Positions 18,922-28,590 of a DNA stretch of 50,482 nt are shown one piece after another. Made by a program: the position numbers and the translations under genes. The DNA is taken from positions 182,683 to 233,164 of the forward strand of contig JAPLXS010000006.1 in NCBI GenBank assembly GCA_026395965.1, given 5' to 3'. The DNA is from Candidatus Nomurabacteria bacterium (GTDB taxonomy: Bacteria; Patescibacteriota; Minisyncoccia; Phycocordibacterales; UBA9973). Position 1 is the first letter of the stretch, and every line of letters begins with the position of its first letter. The notes under the pieces were generated by a model, which was given only the letters and a program-made list of their open reading frames with translations, searched no databases and was not told where the DNA came from.

Positions 18922-20037
18922 CTATGTTTTTGAAAGTCTTCTAAGTAATCCTTTGTATTTATGTATGAATTCACTACTCGTAAATTCGGCATCTTCATAA
19001 AAAACATTACTGTCAATTCCATGTTCTGAGGTCAAGAGTAAATCTTCTCTTATTGATTTAATAAGTTTTTTGCTTACTTCGTTTCCATCAGAAATTGTTG
19101 AACCTATAGATTCTTTAGACATATAAGACTTTTCTCTTTGAATACCCAAAAATTTAACTTTTTCTATTCTCTGTATCCTACCATTATCTAAAATAATACA
19201 ATTAAATTTAACAAGAATTCTTTTGAATTTTCTTAATGTTATTTGTCTTTCACCTTTTGAAATCTTTTTGCTAAATCTTTTAACCCAAGAAGATAATTCA
19301 AATATTTCAGCATCAGCATAACGATGATATTCATCAACTAAATTATGGCTTGCTAAATCAATTGATATTCTAAATAACTCTGGTTCATCACAAGTTAGAT
19401 TGTAATGATGCTTATCTAAAAATACCAACATTGAAACTATTGATGTTCTCTTGTTCCCATTATGGAAAGCATGATTATTGGAAATTGCATACATTAATGC
19501 AGCCGAAGAGGTTTGAACTGTTGGGTATTTCAATTTTCCCTCAAATGACGTTTGAGGGTGAAATAATGCACTATCTAATAAATCGTGGTCTCTAATACCC
19601 ACTGGATAAATCGGGTCATCCTGTGTTGTTAAATCTGCTGTTAATTCTTCGTATATTGTCATAATTTCAGGTTTAGTAATATAATTCTCAATATTTACTG
19701 GTTCGCCAACAGATGAAAATTTATAATCTTTGTATATTATCTTTACCTGTTCTACTTCTTTTTGATTATTTTTAACTTGAACCTTATCTTTCTTAATGGA
19801 AGGAACAACTATGTCTTTAATAAACTTGAGGTCTTCATTTTTTACAACACTATGTTCATTTTTTAGATAATTAAATTTATGTTTTTTATCATAATAAATC
19901 CAAAGAAAAAGGAGAATCTCATCTGGGTCCACCTTGTAATTTTTAGCTATAATTTTTACTGACCTCTTGTATGCTTTCATATTATATTCGACAGTATACA
20001 ATTGTAATGTGATTACAGCAAATAAAAAAAGTTTCAT
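18922..20037 (-). CDS. Fic/Doc-family protein with C-terminal extension
   Basis: HAFHNGNKRTSIVSMLVFLDKH Doc motif; GIRDHDLLDSALFHPQTSFEGKLKYPTV. Confidence 0.82.
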   Translation of the reverse strand: MKLFLFAVITLQLYTVEYNMKAYKRSVKIIAKNYKVDPDEILLFLWIYYDKKHKFNYLKNEHSVVKNEDLKFIKDIVVPSIKKDKVQVKNNQKEVEQVKIIYKDYKFSSVGEPVNIENYITKPEIMTIYEELTADLTTQDDPIYPVGIRDHDLLDSALFHPQTSFEGKLKYPTVQTSSAALMYAISNNHAFHNGNKRTSIVSMLVFLDKHHYNLTCDEPELFRISIDLASHNLVDEYHRYADAEIFELSSWVKRFSKKISKGERQITLRKFKRILVKFNCIILDNGRIQRIEKVKFLGIQREKSYMSKESIGSTISDGNEVSKKLIKSIREDLLLTSEHGIDSNVFYEDAEFTSSEFIHKYKGLLRRLSKT

Positions 20038-20256
20038 TTACTATCTTTAGACTTTTATGCCTAAAAGAGATAAATTACCCTATCCTTATTAACACTAATG
20101 TTTAGTATAGTATCTATATATAATACGAAGCTACTTAGCCCGATAATTAATAGTGCAAATGTGACAAAAAAATATGCAGGATTTTTTTCACATTAAGTGC
20201 AATTTATTCCATTACTAATAATGGATATTTTTTATGAAATATAATTGACAGTACAA

Positions 20257-20679
20257 TTAATTAATTGGTTGTTCGGGTTGTGGTGTAGTCGAAGCAGGTG
20301 ATAATGGTTGAAGTGGTTGTGTATTTGGGTTAGGTCCATATTTATTTTCCCCAGGATTACTATCTGAAACAGTAAGTATAAAAATCCAAATAGCACCTAC
20401 AAGAGGAATTAATGATAAAAATAGCATCCATCCACTTTTACCAACATCATGAAGTCTTCTAACTGCAACAGCAATACTTGGTAAAAGTATTGCTAAATAA
20501 TAAATTGTAAACAATAAACCATAACTGTTAAATATTTTGGGTGTTCCAATCATTGAATCGAGGGTAGATACCGCAATTGAAAAAAGAAAAGTAAATAAAA
20601 CAAAATACCAGTATTCTGACCTTGTTGCTCTGCCACTAAAAATAGTATATTTCTTTAAAGCACTTATAAAATAATCCAT
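20257..20679 (-). CDS. DUF805 membrane protein
   Basis: FSGRATRSEYWYFVLF, VRRLHDVGKSGW. Confidence 0.9.
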   Translation of the reverse strand: MDYFISALKKYTIFSGRATRSEYWYFVLFTFLFSIAVSTLDSMIGTPKIFNSYGLLFTIYYLAILLPSIAVAVRRLHDVGKSGWMLFLSLIPLVGAIWIFILTVSDSNPGENKYGPNPNTQPLQPLSPASTTPQPEQPIN

Positions 20680-20814
20680 ATATTAAAATAAAATTAAGAC
20701 TTTATTAATAATTTATATTATACCACGTATAATTTTTATAAATTATACAAACATGTTCATTAACCAAAATTATTTAAAATGTAAGTATGTCGGTATATAA
20801 ACAAACCCTTGATT

Positions 20815-21005
20815 CGGGGGGGGGTTGCCTACAGGGACCGCGAGTACACTTTTTGAATCTTACAGATTCTGTACACCTTTCGCGTATTTTGAAATTAACA
20901 TTTCAAAATCCAGGCTCAAGGTTTTCAAATCTCTGACGCGACTAAAGCAGTTTAGTCGCTTAGGACCCCATATTAAAAAAGACCGCTAATGCGGCTTTTT
21001 TAATA
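20815..21005 (-). repeat. tRNA-associated structured element downstream of tRNA-His
   Basis: Minus: terminator AATATGGGGT, GACTAAA-CTGC-TTTAGTC hairpin, antisense T-arm CAGAGATTTGAA, ATTTTGAAAT-GTTA-ATTTCAAAAT, GAATC-TGTAA-GATTC, AAGTGTACTCGCGG, TCCCTGTAGGCA. Confidence 0.8.
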
Positions 21006-21081
21006 TGGGGTGCCTACAGGGATTTGAACCCTGACTGAGAGTTCCACAAACTCTAGTGCTAACCGTTACACTATAGGCACC
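21006..21081 (-). tRNA. tRNA-His(GTG), G-1 and CCA encoded
   Basis: Cloverleaf; anticodon loop TTGTGGA; T-loop TTCAAAT. Confidence 0.93.
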
Positions 21082-21178
21082 ATAATTTACTCTATTTATA
21101 TATTAGAGTTATTACACATTTATACCAGAAAACTGACTATAAATCTAGGGCTAGTCTTAAGTATGATTTTATAAATAA

Positions 21179-23824
21179 TTATTCACAAGTAACCCCTTTA
21201 GGAGGAGCTATAATATTTTTTGTAGAACCAGTATTATCAATACAGAAGAATGACTGATACCCACCAACTGGAATACTTGCAGAATCATAATTATCAGAAA
21301 TTGGAATTGTAAATGACCATGCACTTGGGGTAGAGTAACAGAAACCATAATTATTTGTTATTTTTAAAACTTTATTTAACAGCTCAGAAATAGAACTAAC
21401 TGCTGTAGATGAACCTTTTGTATGACCTATTGGTGAAAATAGTGATCCAGAAACTGGGCTCATACAACTACCAATCATATTTGGTTTTTTACCGTAAACT
21501 CCTTCTGCATTATGCAAACTTGTAGCCAATTGTTTCATAGTAGATACATCATTTTTTATTTTAGTTTCATTTATTGATTTAACAAAGTCAGCAAATGGAG
21601 TTGATATTTCTGGAGTAGAAATATCATTAATTTTATTAAAATCATAATATGTTGTTTTCCATGCAAACTTTACTTGATTATCACCAATACTTTTATCTTC
21701 GAAAGATAAAATTTTTGATAGAGGAATATTTAAAACTACACTTGTTTGATAAATATTATTGTCCCCTTTCCCTACCCATACATCAAAAGACTCCACTGTG
21801 GTTGATCCAAGTATTTGATTTAATTTATCTTTATCTTCTACAGAAAGATTTAAAGTAAAATCATCGGCAATCTTATTTAGAAGCTTTTTTATCAATGGTC
21901 TTTCTGTGTTTATAGTATAGTGATATGTATCAACTCCCTTTATAACCTCTTGCCCCTTTTCTGTTATTTTTACATTGTTTATAAATTCGTCATACACGCT
22001 CATTGTTTTAGTGTCTATATATGAAGACATTCCATTTGATAAAATCTTATAAAGATTTATCTTTTTTAGTGATGCTTCCACGTCAGCTGAAAACAAAGAC
22101 GGTACCGAACTAAAATCTTTTTCATTTATTTTAATAGTTTGAGGTTCTCCGTCACTTTCTTTTATTATTTGACCTAAATCAGAAATAGTAATAAATAAAT
22201 CGGAGTTGTTATTGTTTACACCCGTAGTGATTTCTTTGCTCAATAAAGAACTTTTTACAGTTATATAATTACTAGAAAATACGCCTTTATTGTTTTGATT
22301 GATTGAGCCAAGTGTCTTTATTGAAAATGAATCTTTATCGGTTGAAGGAATAGCTTCTCCACTTATCAGGCCTGAGGAAATATTTGCAAACGACGGAGAT
22401 GATATCTCAATATTTGTTTCTGTTTTATATGATTTTAAAGATGCTAAAACTTTAGAATTATTTAATAATAAAACCTTTGGGTCTTTTTTAATAAAAGGAA
22501 TATTATTTATATTTATAAAACCACCAATGAAAGCCCATGCAATACCAGATAATATCAAAATGGACAATAACAACCATAAAATTGTTTTAAAATTTTTCTT
22601 TTTTACAACTCCATTTAATTCTTTATTTGCAGATGAAAAATCACTCTCATAAGAAGATAGCATAGCGGTCTTTGGAAGGTTATCAAATAAAAAGTTTTTT
22701 GAAGTTTCGCTAGGTACAGTAGGTGTTTCAGATTTGGGTAAATCAACACTATTTGTGGAATAAAATGGGTTTGTTGGAATTCTTGGTGCTTGATTTAAAA
22801 TAATATCGTCCCCTTCTGGTATATTCTTGGGTACATCTTGTTCTATATTTTCTTTTGGAATTTCAGTAGCTGGGTTTTGAATAATAGTATTTTCTTTTTC
22901 TCCTATAGATAATTCAGGATTTTGAACTATTACTTGGTTTAATGTTTTTTCTTCTTTAGGAGCAGTATCTTCGGATTGCATTTTTTCGATCACAGGAACT
23001 CTTCTAGGTGTCCATATTTTATTGATCTCTTTAATTGGAGACTCTATTTTAGATATCTCTGGTGCAGCAATTTCTTGTTTATATGTATCTACGGGAAATT
23101 CTTCTGGTGAAGTCTCTGGTATTATCTTAGAATTATCTGTAAGAGTATTTACAGCTTTCGCAATTTCACTCTCAGGTAATTTTGCAACAGATGGATCTGT
23201 TGCTGGTATTTCAAAATCGTAAGTTTCTACAACTTTTGGTATTTCAGCCTTAGAGTCTTCTGTTTTAGGGATATCAGCAATAGGAGTTTTAATATCTGGT
23301 ATTTCAATATCAAAAATTTCTTCTTTTGGTTTTTCAATTTTAGGAAGTTCAATATTCGTAATTTCTATTTTAGAAACATCAGCACTTGGAGTTATTGTTT
23401 TAAATGATTCAACCAATGGGGTCTCTATCTTAACAGCTTCTTCTATGGGTGTTTCCAATTTAGGGATTTCAAAAACAGCAGAATCTACTTTTGGTATTTC
23501 TACTAAAGGATTTACTATATTGTGTTTTTCAACAGTATTTTCTTCTTTTTTTACATCAAAATCAATAATATCTCCATCCATTACTGGTTCACGATATTGA
23601 TCAAGAGTTTTGTTTGTATTTTTAATATCACTATTATTGGTGATATATTTTTTAGAATCAAATATGTAAAATTCTGGTTTTAATTCAAGGTGAACACTTG
23701 AAATACCTTCATCTATATCTTCTTTGTGCCATCCTGCTTTAGTAAGTTTAGATATAATTATATCATCTGATATATTATTTTTGATTTGTTTTCTTATGTA
23801 AGAAATTAATTCAGTAGTTATCAT
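21179..23824 (-). CDS. Large single-pass protein: UBA-like N-terminus, long Pro/Ile/Glu repeat linker, TM, exported C-terminal domain
   Basis: ISDDIIISKLTKAGWHKEDIDEGI; repeated (I/L)PKxExP; TM FKTILWLLLSILILSGIAWAFIGG. Confidence 0.7.
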   Translation of the reverse strand: MITTELISYIRKQIKNNISDDIIISKLTKAGWHKEDIDEGISSVHLELKPEFYIFDSKKYITNNSDIKNTNKTLDQYREPVMDGDIIDFDVKKEENTVEKHNIVNPLVEIPKVDSAVFEIPKLETPIEEAVKIETPLVESFKTITPSADVSKIEITNIELPKIEKPKEEIFDIEIPDIKTPIADIPKTEDSKAEIPKVVETYDFEIPATDPSVAKLPESEIAKAVNTLTDNSKIIPETSPEEFPVDTYKQEIAAPEISKIESPIKEINKIWTPRRVPVIEKMQSEDTAPKEEKTLNQVIVQNPELSIGEKENTIIQNPATEIPKENIEQDVPKNIPEGDDIILNQAPRIPTNPFYSTNSVDLPKSETPTVPSETSKNFLFDNLPKTAMLSSYESDFSSANKELNGVVKKKNFKTILWLLLSILILSGIAWAFIGGFININNIPFIKKDPKVLLLNNSKVLASLKSYKTETNIEISSPSFANISSGLISGEAIPSTDKDSFSIKTLGSINQNNKGVFSSNYITVKSSLLSKEITTGVNNNNSDLFITISDLGQIIKESDGEPQTIKINEKDFSSVPSLFSADVEASLKKINLYKILSNGMSSYIDTKTMSVYDEFINNVKITEKGQEVIKGVDTYHYTINTERPLIKKLLNKIADDFTLNLSVEDKDKLNQILGSTTVESFDVWVGKGDNNIYQTSVVLNIPLSKILSFEDKSIGDNQVKFAWKTTYYDFNKINDISTPEISTPFADFVKSINETKIKNDVSTMKQLATSLHNAEGVYGKKPNMIGSCMSPVSGSLFSPIGHTKGSSTAVSSISELLNKVLKITNNYGFCYSTPSAWSFTIPISDNYDSASIPVGGYQSFFCIDNTGSTKNIIAPPKGVTCE

Positions 23825-23929
23825 ACTTTTTTATTATATCATTTTGATACATAAGCTCAAGGTATAAAAGTTGAAAATAGAAATATTATTGTGATTACGT
23901 TTCTTGAACCCGATTAAAACTTTTTAAAA

Positions 23930-24196
23930 AAGAGGACCGCGAGCACATTTCTTGGTTCTTACAGAACCTTTATAGGCTTCATATATTTTATAATTATTAA
24001 AAATAAATTATAAGAGGACCACGAGTACATATCTTGACCCCTACTGGGTCTGTACACCTTTCGTATCGTGCTTTCTTCATTACGTGCGATACACTCAAGG
24101 TTTTCAAGTCCTCTCTCGCAAAGCGCACATATGCTTTGCCCGCGCGCACAAATATATAAAATCCCAAAGTTTTAACTTCGGGATTTTATATATTTG
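23930..24196 (-). repeat. tRNA-associated structured element downstream of tRNA-Leu; GTACTCGxGGTCCTC block present twice
   Basis: GAGGACTTGAAAACCTTGAG...CGAAAGGTGTACAGACCCAGTAGGGGTCAAGATATGTACTCGTGGTCCTC then GGTTCTGTAAGAACCAAGAAATGTGCTCGCGGTCCTC on minus. Confidence 0.75.
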
Positions 24197-24279
24197 TGCG
24201 CAGGAGAGGATTTGAACCTCCACGCCCTTGCGAGCACTGCCACCTCAAGGCAGCTTGGCTACCGTTACAACACCTGCGC
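24197..24279 (-). tRNA. tRNA-Leu(GAG)
   Basis: Cloverleaf with long variable arm; anticodon stem CTGCC-TTGAGGT-GGCAG. Confidence 0.93.
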
Positions 24280-24337
24280 TTTTTTAAAATACTGCTTGAG
24301 TATAATTTATTTTTTATATTTTTTCAATAATCAAATA

Positions 24338-24374
24338 AAATACCCCTATGAGTATAACTCATAGGGGTATTTTA
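24338..24374 (-). terminator. Intrinsic terminator after rplS
   Basis: AAAATACCCCTATGAGTTATACTCATAGGGGTATTTTA. Confidence 0.85.
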
Positions 24375-24377
24375 TTT

Positions 24378-24827
24378 TTATTCTTCTGATTTAGTTTCTT
24401 CTACTACAACTTCTTTAGGTGCTTTTTTGGCAGATAGAGTTATACTCTTTAGTCTCTTCTTAACTTCCTTAACTGCTTTTGTTCTTATGAAATATAATTT
24501 ACTTCTGCGTGTCTTTGCTTTTCTTATAACTTCTATTTTATCAATATTGGGAGAATATAATGGGAAAACACGCTCTACTCCAACACTTGATGCAACTTTT
24601 CTAACTGTAAATGTTGCTCCAGATTCTGCTCCATGCTTTCGACAAAGAACTAAACCTTCAAATGCCTGTAAACGAGTTTTTCCTTTTTCTAAAATTTTAC
24701 TCCAGACACGAACAGTATCACCAGCTTTAAAATCAAGCTTTTTACGGTCTTCCTGTGAAACTGGGGTAAATTGTTTTTTCGTTATTTCCATGGGGTTTAC
24801 TTTATCATAAATAGTCATTTTAAGCAA
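24378..24827 (-). CDS. rplS: 50S ribosomal protein L19
   Basis: [34 protein letters not shown]...[33 protein letters not shown]. Confidence 0.95.
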   Translation of the reverse strand: MLKMTIYDKVNPMEITKKQFTPVSQEDRKKLDFKAGDTVRVWSKILEKGKTRLQAFEGLVLCRKHGAESGATFTVRKVASSVGVERVFPLYSPNIDKIEVIRKAKTRRSKLYFIRTKAVKEVKKRLKSITLSAKKAPKEVVVEETKSEE

Positions 24828-24832
24828 GAATC

Positions 24833-25636
24833 CTATTTATTATCTATATATGTCTTTATAACCTTTTTAAAATCAGCTGGTAATGGGGATTCTATTGTTT
24901 TTAACTCTCCACTTGGTAAATGGAAAGTTACTGAGTGTGCATGTAGTGCCAACCTCTTCATTCCTAGAGATAAATCCTTGGCTCCACGATATATAGGGTC
25001 GGAAACTACTGGGTGGTTTATATATCTCATATGTACTCGTATCTGATGAGTGCGACCTGTCTTAGGGTAAGCCTCTACATAAGAAAACTGGTGTTCTACA
25101 TTTTTCTTTTCTTCGGTATTTTTTGTATCTGTAAATTTATTTAAAATAATATATTCAGTAACTGCATCTCTGAGTGGTTCACGAGCACCACGACCAGCAG
25201 TAAAAGCGCGAATATCTTTTTGAGAACGACCAATCGCGACATTTATAACTCCTCTTTTACCAGTAGCAAGAGAAGCTTTAGGGTCTGAAACAAAGCCATA
25301 AACAAAGGCTCTGTAAATCTTTTTAATTTTATGACTCTGGAATTGTTCTTTCAAGAATAAAAATGTTTTTTGATTTTTAGCTATAATTAAAACTCCAGAT
25401 GTTTCTTTGTCTAAACGATGAACTATACCTGGTCTTAATATTTTTTCCTTTTTACCACCTTCCCTTTCTATCAAAAAAGGTTCTCCTACGTTTTTAAGAG
25501 TTGGGTAATTTAAAAGAATCCAGTCAGAAACTGTTTTGGTTTTTACTTTTCCGTCTGAGTGAACCATAACCCCTGCTGGCTTGTCTATGACTAAAAGATT
25601 TTTGTCTTCAAATAGAATTTTTATACTCATAAACAT
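24833..25636 (-). CDS. RluA-family pseudouridine synthase
   Basis: [27 protein letters not shown]. Confidence 0.93.
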   Translation of the reverse strand: MFMSIKILFEDKNLLVIDKPAGVMVHSDGKVKTKTVSDWILLNYPTLKNVGEPFLIEREGGKKEKILRPGIVHRLDKETSGVLIIAKNQKTFLFLKEQFQSHKIKKIYRAFVYGFVSDPKASLATGKRGVINVAIGRSQKDIRAFTAGRGAREPLRDAVTEYIILNKFTDTKNTEEKKNVEHQFSYVEAYPKTGRTHQIRVHMRYINHPVVSDPIYRGAKDLSLGMKRLALHAHSVTFHLPSGELKTIESPLPADFKKVIKTYIDNK

Positions 25637-25697
25637 ATCTTAGCATATAGTTGAAATATTATATATATATGCTATTATTCAATTATCCAAAAGATTT

Positions 25698-25770
25698 GCG
25701 CGATTAGCTCAGTTGGTAGAGCAACTCATTTACACTGAGAAGGTCGGGGGTTCAAGTCCCTCATCGCGCA
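25698..25770 (+). tRNA. tRNA-Val(TAC)
   Basis: Cloverleaf; loop TTTACAC; T-loop TTCAAGT. Confidence 0.93.
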
Positions 25771-25945
25771 CAAATGAAAACAACATGCCTCGGTATGTTG
25801 TTTTCATTTGTGCGCGATGATAAAGCATAATATGCTTTATGTGAGGGACTTGAAAAACCTTGAGTATATCGCACGGAGCGAAGCGAGTACGATACGAAAG
25901 GTGTACAGAACCTGTAAGGTTCAAGTTTCTCATTTTTCACTAGAA
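25771..25945 (+). repeat. tRNA-associated structured element downstream of tRNA-Val
   Basis: Terminator stem continues into acceptor ATCGCGCACAAATG...CATTTGTGCGCGAT; ATAAAGCATAATATGCTTTAT; antisense GTGAGGGACTTGAA; CGAAAGGTGTACA; GAACC-TGTAA-GGTTC. Confidence 0.78.
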
Positions 25946-26025
25946 AATTATCCGTGACCAAGTCTCTTTAAATCGTATAACCTTTGAAAAAAAATACTAT
26001 TTTGCTATACTCTCAAAAGCATCTT

Positions 26026-26193
26026 GCCCTTGTATTGCGAGATATAAAAAACCGAACATACTGTATTTGAAAATAAAATATTTGCCCTTGTAGGGTAAGA
26101 TATAAACCGAACATACCGTATTTGAAAATGAAATATTTGCCCTTGTAGGGTAAGATATAAACCGAACATACCGTATTTGAAAATGAAATATTT
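26026..26193 (+). repeat. Tandem repeats (58, 55, 55 bp spacing), each starting with the tRNA-Arg 5' end GCCCTTGTA
   Basis: GCCCTTGTA at 26026, 26084, 26139, then the real tRNA at 26194. Confidence 0.93.
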
Positions 26194-26265
26194 GCCCTTG
26201 TAGTTAAATGGATATAACTGCGGACTTCTAAGCCGTTATTGCAGGTTCGATTCCTGCCGAGGGCA
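26194..26265 (+). tRNA. tRNA-Arg(TCT)
   Basis: Acceptor GCCCTTG/CGAGGGC; loop CTTCTAA; T-loop TTCGATT. Confidence 0.88.
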
Positions 26266-26525
26266 CAAACAACAAAAAACCATTATTGAAATAATGGTTT
26301 TTTGTTGTTTGTGCCCTCGAGCAAGCCAACTGCTTGGCTTGCGTGCAGGCGATTAGTAAATCGAACCGGGAGGAAATCTAAAACCTTTTCCTTGTGAGTG
26401 TACTCATGAACGAAAAAGGTGTAATGAACCTGCGAATGAGTACATTCGCCTACTGGGTAAGGTTCGATAAGCGTACTCGCGTTCCTGCCGAAACCTCTAA
26501 GTGTCTTGCGTCCAGGCGGTTATAA
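26266..26525 (+). repeat. tRNA-associated structured element downstream of tRNA-Arg
   Basis: Terminator zips into CGAGGGCA; GCAAGCCAA-CTGC-TTGGCTTGC; GTGCAGGCGATTAGTAAATCGAACC; GGTTCGA-TAAGCGTACTCGCG-TTCCTGCCGA. Confidence 0.8.
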
Positions 26526-26552
26526 AATCAAAAAAAACACTTCCTTAAAGCC

Positions 26553-27149
26553 TTACTTTTTAAACTTCATAACAATCATCTTAATAAAAATTGGAATAAA
26601 AGATAAAATAATTATTGAAACAGCAATTGGGATAATGTAAATTTCTGGATCATGTATTATCCCACCTAGAAAGTAACCCAATAGCAATAACCCAGATACC
26701 CAAATAATACCCCCAAATATATTGTAAGATACAAATGAACGGTATTTCATATTTCCAATACCAGCAACAATAGGAGCAAAAGTTCTTATCATTGGAACAA
26801 AACGTGCAATTATTATGGTTGATTTGCCATATTTTTCATAAAAAAGTTCAGCATCGTATAACCTTTTTTTCTTAAAAAAGAAACCAGCATCGCGGTCAAA
26901 CAACTGTCGTCCATACTTTTTACCAGACCAATAACCAACACTGTCTCCTATAATAGCTGCAAGAATACAACCAACCAAAAGTATTTGTATATTAAAAAAA
27001 CCTTGAGAGGCAAAAATTCCTGCAGTAAAAAGAAGAGAATCACCTGGAAGAAAAAATCCAAAAAATAATCCTGTTTCAGCAAAAACAATGAGCACAATCC
27101 CTATGATTCCTACTGCTTTGATAATTAAAATTGGATCAAATATTCCCAT
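26553..27149 (-). CDS. DedA-family membrane protein
   Basis: ETGLFFGFFLPGDSLLF, ARFVPMIRTFAPIVAGIGNM. Confidence 0.93.
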   Translation of the reverse strand: MGIFDPILIIKAVGIIGIVLIVFAETGLFFGFFLPGDSLLFTAGIFASQGFFNIQILLVGCILAAIIGDSVGYWSGKKYGRQLFDRDAGFFFKKKRLYDAELFYEKYGKSTIIIARFVPMIRTFAPIVAGIGNMKYRSFVSYNIFGGIIWVSGLLLLGYFLGGIIHDPEIYIIPIAVSIIILSFIPIFIKMIVMKFKK

Positions 27150-27170
27150 TATTTTTATATAAATAATAAT

Positions 27171-27524
27171 CTACCTAACTTTACTTCCTGTATTTACATC
27201 TACTTCTGGAACAAGAAAAACCGGGCTTCCATCCATTCCATCAATAGCCATAAGCATGCCATTACTTTCATATCCTTTTATTTTTCTTGGTTCTAAGTTT
27301 ATTATATATAAAACTTTTTTATTTATTAAAACACTTACATCTGGATAATATAAATGAATTCCTGAAATAATTTGTCTTAGTTTTTTATCTCCATTTTCAT
27401 CTACTTCTCCAAAATCCACTTGGCAACACAAAAGCTTTTCAGTATCTGCAATAGGTTCAACCTCTCTTATAGTTCCAACTCTTATATCCATTTTATTAAA
27501 TTCTTCGTAAGTTACATATTCCAT
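27171..27524 (-). CDS. Standalone tRNA-binding domain (MetRS C-terminal/CsaA-like OB fold)
   Basis: FNKMDIRVGTIREVEPIADTEKLLCCQVDFG...QIISGI...LEPRKIKGYESNGMLMA. Confidence 0.85.
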   Translation of the reverse strand: MEYVTYEEFNKMDIRVGTIREVEPIADTEKLLCCQVDFGEVDENGDKKLRQIISGIHLYYPDVSVLINKKVLYIINLEPRKIKGYESNGMLMAIDGMDGSPVFLVPEVDVNTGSKVR

Positions 27525-27537
27525 ATTTTTATTTTAT

Positions 27538-27957
27538 CTAATTATTAATTTTATCTAAATACCTTTGAAGAATGAGAGCGGCAGCAGAATCATCTATTTT
27601 CTCTTCTTTCTCTTTTTTATTTTTACGGGCATTATTTTCTTTTTTTCCTTCATTACCTCTTGCAAAAATAGATGTCATGAATTCTTTTTGAAAATAAATA
27701 GGTAAATCTAGCTCTCCTTCTAGATTTCTTTTAAATTCTTCAATGCTACCCATTATTTTATTTGGCTTTCCAGACACATCAGTAGATTCACCCAAAACAA
27801 TAGCAGAAACTTCTTCTTCTCCACAAATACTATGAACAGTATCTACAAGTTCAAGATTATTGGGGATTATTTTAAAAGGAAAAGCAATTTTCCCTTCTTC
27901 ATCAGAAAGTGATAATCCTACTTTTTTTGAACCGTAATCAATTCCTAAATAACGCAT
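27538..27957 (-). CDS. ruvX: YqgF/RuvX-family Holliday junction resolvase-like protein
   Basis: YLGIDYGSKKVGLSLSDEEG; DDSAAALILQRYL. Confidence 0.88.
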   Translation of the reverse strand: MRYLGIDYGSKKVGLSLSDEEGKIAFPFKIIPNNLELVDTVHSICGEEEVSAIVLGESTDVSGKPNKIMGSIEEFKRNLEGELDLPIYFQKEFMTSIFARGNEGKKENNARKNKKEKEEKIDDSAAALILQRYLDKINN

Positions 27958-28011
27958 AATTCAATATTATCATAATTGTAAGAAAAACATATTTCTGTTA
28001 TTATTTTAATT

Positions 28012-28239
28012 ATGAAAACATTATTTAGCAACAATGTATTGGTCATTATTTTTTCTTTACTTTGGGTACTTCCTTGGAAGGGTTATGCTCTTTGGACAGC
28101 TGCTAGAACAAGAAACAAGCCATGGTTTATAGCTCTTTTATTATTAAACACTTTTGCAATTCTAGATATATTTTATATATTTTATATTGCAAAGAAAACC
28201 AAAAAGGATATAAAAAAGATTATCGGTTCTATAATTTAA
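28012..28239 (+). CDS. DUF5652-family small membrane protein
   Basis: LWVLPWKGYALWTAARTRNKPWFIALLLLNTFAILDIFYIFYIAK. Confidence 0.75.
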   Translation: MKTLFSNNVLVIIFSLLWVLPWKGYALWTAARTRNKPWFIALLLLNTFAILDIFYIFYIAKKTKKDIKKIIGSII

Positions 28240-28344
28240 ATTAGTAAACAAAAATAGGCCATATGGCCTATTTTTGTTTTTGGCCAAAGACTTGAAAAAA
28301 AGGTTAAAATGAAGTAGTGTATATAGCGTAAGTAAAAAGAGAAA

Positions 28345-28500
28345 ATACGGAGGTGTGGCTATGATATATGAACTGCTTCATATATCATCTGATTCTGATT
28401 AATGTCAGAAATAGCTATTGTGAGTGAAAGCGAACAAGCTATAAGGAAGAGCCTGGGAAGGCTCGAAGACACATACGTAGTAATCGAAGGTTTAATAATA
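28345..28500 (+). repeat. Upstream copy of tRNA-Ser 5' end followed by a CTGC-loop hairpin and further hairpins
   Basis: TACGGAGGTGTGGCT (28346-28360) + ATGATATATGAA-CTGC-TTCATATATCAT. Confidence 0.88.
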
Positions 28501-28503
28501 TAC

Positions 28504-28590
28504 GGAGGTGTGGCTGAGAGGTTGAAGGCACCTGTCTTGAAAACAGGAGACCGTTTACGCGGTCCGTGAGTTCGAATCTCACCGCCTCCG
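28504..28590 (+). tRNA. tRNA-Ser(TGA)
   Basis: Cloverleaf with long variable arm; CCTGT-CTTGAAA-ACAGG. Confidence 0.93.

Noticed and set aside
20820-20835. G-tract (CGGGGGGGGG) as a G-quadruplex
   Set aside because: Single run of nine Gs without four G-tracts; more likely an indel-prone homopolymer.
25730-25961. Minus-strand ORFs of 66-67 aa
   Set aside because: They overlap tRNA-Val and its structured trailer; translations such as FVRDEGLEPPTFSV are typical spurious reads of tRNA sequence.
26026-26193. CRISPR array near tRNA-Arg
   Set aside because: Repeats are contiguous 55-bp units containing the tRNA 5' end, no variable spacers and no cas genes in the window.
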